Shown here: positions 60,758 to 64,000 of the stretch, piece by piece | Layout: the number at the start of each line of letters is the position of its first letter | Numbering within the stretch: the first letter of the stretch is position 1 | Assembly (NCBI RefSeq): GCF_048128805.1 | Contig: NC_136012.1 | Coordinates: 9,197,621-9,261,620, forward strand | DNA from: Centroberyx gerrardi | Taxonomy: Eukaryota > Chordata > Actinopteri > Beryciformes > Berycidae | Length of the DNA stretch: 64,000 bases | Direction of reading: 5' to 3' | Made by a program: the position numbers and the translations under genes | The notes under the pieces: model-generated | Database searches by the model: none | Told to the model about the DNA's origin: nothing | The model's input: the letters and a program-made list of their open reading frames with translations, nothing else

Positions 60758-63190
60758 ATGGACTGGATAGAAGGAGAAAGGGTCATCTATAGCCCCATCA
60801 AGGTATGTGAGCATTTATTGCAGTTAAATTGTAAAGATTTTGAGCTGTAATTAAAATGTGGCATAAGAGGCTTTTGAGTGACATTATCTAATTTCCTTCA
60901 AAGGCATTGTTTGATGCACCGATATACGGAGACACTGTACAGCTCTGCTGGGAGAGGAAATATTGTATTGCAGTAAGTAGTAAGAACCACTTTTGTTTCA
61001 GGCCTACACAAAAGAAAACACCTGATCAATTCTGGTAAAGTGTCTCTTATGCTTATACATGAAGACATCTGATGTTTTCCATTCTGTTGTAGAAAAAACT
61101 GATGGTGCAGTTGTTGAGGCTTCAGCAACAAAACCGTCTCCCATCTCAGCTGACAGCTGAGGACATGACTGACTGGCTGGTGGAGCGGGGCAAGAAATCT
61201 CTCAGGGGGCGGTGAGACTTGCTGCGACACATACAGACAGTCCACCACTCAATCTATCATCAACTCTGCTCATGTTAATCTAGTCTGTTACTAATGAGCA
61301 GAAAATAGAGCAACAGTTAAGATGACCTTTCTGTTTTTTTTCTATTTGAAGATTGTGGAGGTTTGGACTGGAGGGTTTTGATGAAAGTGTCCAGCCTCTC
61401 CTCGCGCTGGTAAGACCATGATCATGAAAATGATCACATAACACTAGATTGATCCTGTAAATATGTCAAATGTTAATGGTGCATCCCATTTCTTGTTTCA
61501 GGTGTGGGAAGTGAACATCAGCATGAAAATGAGAGACATTGAGTTTGAAGCCCAAATGGTGCTCAACTCACCTGAAGCCAACAGTCCTTAAAAGATAAGA
61601 TGAAACTTGAATGATTCCAGTGGGGAAATTGGGGCTTTGCAACAGCCAATAGTAATAAGATAGGTTAAAGAAAATGTGTATTTCAACTCATTTTGCACGT
61701 CTCTCATCGTCAGAGACCCTCAGATCATCCGGCTGGCTGAGGAAGCCACCAGGAGCCTGATGGAGAAGCAGCAGCAGCGGCCCGGCTCCAGCCTCCTCGG
61801 CCCAGAGGAAGTGACGATGCTGGTTGTGCCCAAAGTGCTGCAGGGCTTCTGGATTCATCCGGCGAGCCTCTTGTGTGTCATGCCCTCGCTGCAGCTCAGC
61901 GACCTGGCTGTCGGACTCACCAAGGCCGTTCAGGACAAGCTCTCCGCCTCTCTGACCTCAATGGACTGTCAGGCTGCCTTCTCCCGTTCCATCCGGGACG
62001 AGAAGGTCCTTTCTATCCAGGAGAAGGTGAGAGAGAAATACACACCGGACCTCCTGGTGGAAGAGCTGAACCGCTTTGGGCCTGAGTTGCTGACCAGGAT
62101 CGTTGACGTCACAGTGGGGGAAATCGGTGTGATATTCGAGCCACAGAAACACACGGAGGTAAGAAGATCTGCGCACAAGTATGATAAAGTAGCTGCATAA
62201 GATACTGTGGAGTAAAAAAAAACAAACAGTATAATTTTCCAAAATTAAACGGCTTCTCTCCCTCTTCAGGTGGAACTAGATGATTCCACTCAGCCAGCTG
62301 TAGTGGAAAGAGCCATGAACTCCACCCCCCTTGATGGAGATTTGAGCCTAGAAGAGGACACAAGCCTCCCAACTGAAGCTCCTCTGGTTCCTCTGACCCT
62401 CCCTACTGAAGCTCTTGTGGTTCCTCTGAGCTTCCCAACCGAAGCTCCTCTGGTTCCTCTGACCCTCCCTACTGAAGGTCCTGTGGTTCCTCTGAGCCTC
62501 CCTACTGAAGCTCCTCTGGTTCCTCTGACCCTCCCTACTGAAGGTCCTGTGGTTCCTCTGAGCCTCCCCACTGAAGCTCCTCTGGTTCCTCTGACCCTCC
62601 CAACTGAAGCTCCTCAGGTTCCTCTGAACCTCCCTACTGAAGCTCCTCTGGTTCCTCTGAGCCTCCCTACTGAAGCTCCTCTGGTTCCTCTGAGCCTCCC
62701 TACTGAAGCTCCTGGGGTTCCTCTGAGCCTCTCTACTGAAGTTCCTGGGGTTCCTCTGAGCCTCCCTACTGAAGCTCCTCTGGTTCCTCTGAGCCTCCCT
62801 ACTGAAGCTCCTGGGGTTCCTCTGAGCCTCCCTACTGAAGCTCCTGGGGTTCCTCTGAGCCTCCCTACTGAAGCTCCTGGGGTTCCTCTGAGCCTCCCTA
62901 CTGAAGCTCCTGGGGTTCCTCTGAGCCTCCCTACTGAAGCTCCTGGGGTTCCTCTGAGCCTCCCTACTGAAGCTCCTGCCATTACTCCAGTCCAGGAAGG
63001 CTTGAGCAGCAGCCTGGTCGGCACTGAGGAGAAGCAGGAGGTGCAACAATCCTCTGACACCACATCAGGTAGTAGTTCTTCATCAGGTCCGTTCACACTG
63101 TAGCTAATACTTCCACCAAGATGAACTGAGGCATTGACTTTGCTCTTTTACTTTTCAGAGGTAAAAAAGACCAAGAAGAAGAGAGTCTGA
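60758..63190 (+). CDS. unrecognised protein with 18 tandem 11-residue Pro/Thr repeats
   Basis: Eight exons: 60758-60802, 60904-60972, 61093-61211, 61352-61409, 61502-61558, 61724-62158, 62270-63068 and 63159-63190, all GT-AG, giving 537 aa. The weakest join is exon 5 to 6 (donor ATG|GTGCTC, acceptor CCCTCAG|ATC), but it is the one that keeps frame. The start MDWIEGERVIYSPIK has no signal peptide. Residues about 1-261 look globular and helical (LVVPKVLQGFWIHPASLLCV, VREKYTPDLLVEELNRFGPE). Residues 295-492 are 18 copies of P-T-E-A-P-x-V-P-L-S/T-L. A Ser-rich stretch and the lysine-rich tail EVKKTKKKRV follow. I recognise no family; no transmembrane segment is visible. An in-frame extension after the stop is listed separately. 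If exon 7 is not spliced, the frame ends at 63103 after a Ser-rich tail. The gene diverges from chrna6. Confidence 0.72.
62369..62962 (+). repeat. 33-bp coding minisatellite, 18 units
   Basis: Eighteen units of 33 bp, each encoding one 11-residue repeat. The 3' units (14-18) are nearly identical, while the 5' units vary (L, G, Q or V at the variable site; ALVV and STEV variants). This suggests 3'-biased recent expansion. Because 33 is a multiple of 3 and the unit lacks stops, antisense frames are also open; they are shadows. Confidence 0.92.
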
Positions 63191-63262
63191 CGTTTCTTCC
63201 GCCGGCTGTTTAAAACACTCTGCAGCTGCTGCTGTGCAGCCGAGGACACAGAGAAGGACTGA
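63191..63262 (+). other. in-frame coding-like extension beyond the TGA stop of the repeat-protein gene
   Basis: After the TGA at 63188-63190 the same frame stays open for 23 codons to a second TGA (63260-63262). They read RFFRRLFKTLCSCCC then AAEDTEKD. The basic/aromatic stretch continues the preceding KKTKKKRV, and the Cys cluster resembles a lipid-modified membrane-anchoring tail. The polyA signal begins 17 bases later. A single CGA-to-TGA change at a CpG would explain the stop; readthrough is the alternative. Confidence 0.5.
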
Positions 63263-63278
63263 AATTCCCTCTGCAAAA

Positions 63279-63284
63279 AATAAA
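63279..63284 (+). terminator. polyadenylation signal of the repeat-protein gene
   Basis: AATAAA, 89 bases after the first TGA and 17 after the second. A further AATAAA is near 63475. Confidence 0.6.
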
Positions 63285-63546
63285 TTCAGTCCTGCATTGC
63301 AATCAGTCCATGTCAGTCATTTTTTTCATTTATTGTGAATTGATGCAATGCAAAATGAAGAAATTATCATACAGGAATTGCTTTTTGTTATCATGTGAAG
63401 ACCATGTAACTCCAACTTTGCTGATTTTCATGTTGTAACTTCAGTTGAAGGATTACATGCTGCTCTCTGGGTTGAATAAATTCTATGGCTCTTGGTTCTT
63501 ATGAAAGACTTTCAAAACCCTTTGGAAATTTGAAAAATGCATGATG

Positions 63547-63587
63547 CTAATATCTGTAGGGGGTGGAAAGTAATATAATAATATCAT
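63547..63587 (+). repeat. 41-bp direct repeat, copy 2
   Basis: Exact match to 59036-59076; flanking bases differ on both sides. Confidence 0.85.
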
Positions 63588-63654
63588 AAATGCATTATTT
63601 GAGTCCAGCAAATTCCACGAGAGGTTTGCAGAGGTTTAACAAGACTATACAGAA

Positions 63655-63655
<1 letters not shown>

Positions 63656-63690
<35 letters not shown>
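63656..63690. repeat. (ATCGTC)n microsatellite
   Basis: About six hexamer units; a CpG-bearing repeat, unusual beside the CA/CT arrays elsewhere in the window. Confidence 0.85.
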
Positions 63691-63691
<1 letters not shown>

Positions 63692-63936
63692 TCCGCCACA
63701 CGATCCAGGCAACTGTTACTGCAGAGACTGAACCCAGTAGTTGTTTGGCTGTTTTTAGTTGGACTTGCAGTCAGCAAGGCTCTAACAGCCAGTTTGTAAA
63801 CATGTCCAAAGCTGTCAAATATCAGGAGCATTATCTTACCAATATAACCTAGGTCAAGGTAATTTTATCTAAGAAGGCTACGTCAAACGGATGGTCTGTC
63901 TCAAAAATTAGCGCAAGCCATTCCAACACACACACA

Positions 63937-63972
<36 letters not shown>

Positions 63973-64000
63973 GACTGCACTAGGATTCCACCCCACATTT

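Larger units (their letters stand above)
63300..64000. other. downstream flank with direct-repeat copy and microsatellites
   Basis: No gene recognised. It contains the second 41-bp direct repeat, (ATCGTC)n at 63656-63690 and (CA)n at about 63929-63970. Confidence 0.5.

Noticed and set aside
62290..63096. Two long minus-strand frames (about 160 and 233 codons) across the 33-bp repeat
   Set aside because: They are antisense shadows: the stop-free 33-bp unit keeps every frame open. The plus strand has splice sites, flanking exons and a polyA signal.
1..64000. CRISPR array, phage, operon or other prokaryotic system
   Set aside because: The sequence is vertebrate nuclear DNA with spliced genes. 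Regular repeats are microsatellites, a coding minisatellite or transposon remnants.

Overview
The window is vertebrate nuclear DNA, almost certainly from a teleost fish. Genes are split by GT-AG introns, (CA)n, (CT)n and (GT)n microsatellites are very dense, and the dispersed repeats are of teleost type (short hAT-like elements with 8-bp target duplications, a Tc1-like end, tRNA-derived SINEs). There is no operon, phage, CRISPR array or other prokaryotic feature. Nearly all long open frames are microsatellite or repeat shadows; five genes can be supported.

Three of the five encode nicotinic acetylcholine receptor (nAChR) subunits, all on the minus strand in head-to-tail order. From right to left they are: (i) chrna6 (55987 down to 51085, exon 1 not found); (ii) chrnb3, complete, six exons (36315 down to 27764, 482 aa); (iii) the first two coding exons of an alpha7-clade subunit (14954 down to 319, with a 14.4-kb intron), which continues off the left edge. 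The alpha6 and beta3 products are known to co-assemble with beta2 in presynaptic and retinal receptors, so chrna6 and chrnb3 are a functional as well as a physical pair.

Two plus-strand genes lie around them. At 21883-23706 a four-exon gene encodes a 106-aa secreted protein that resembles, from memory, vertebrate C3orf85; it has a signal peptide followed by an RLKR furin-type site. At 60758-63190 an unrecognised eight-exon gene encodes 537 aa, including 18 tandem copies of an 11-residue Pro/Thr repeat. Its annotated TGA stop is followed in frame by 23 codons with basic and Cys-rich character, then a second TGA and a polyadenylation signal. This points to a recent nonsense change or to stop readthrough, and is the most unusual coding feature here.

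Layout: 1-15.7 kb alpha7-like gene 5' half and CpG-rich promoter; 15.8-21.4 kb intergenic; 21.4-23.8 kb C3orf85-like gene; 23.8-27.6 kb AT-rich intergenic; 27.7-36.7 kb chrnb3 and its GC-rich promoter; 36.7-51 kb repeat-rich intergenic; 51-56 kb chrna6; 56-60.7 kb repeats; 60.7-63.3 kb novel gene; then a microsatellite-rich tail. Exon boundaries were placed by hand from splice dinucleotides, reading phase and remembered family sequences. No alignment or database search was run.
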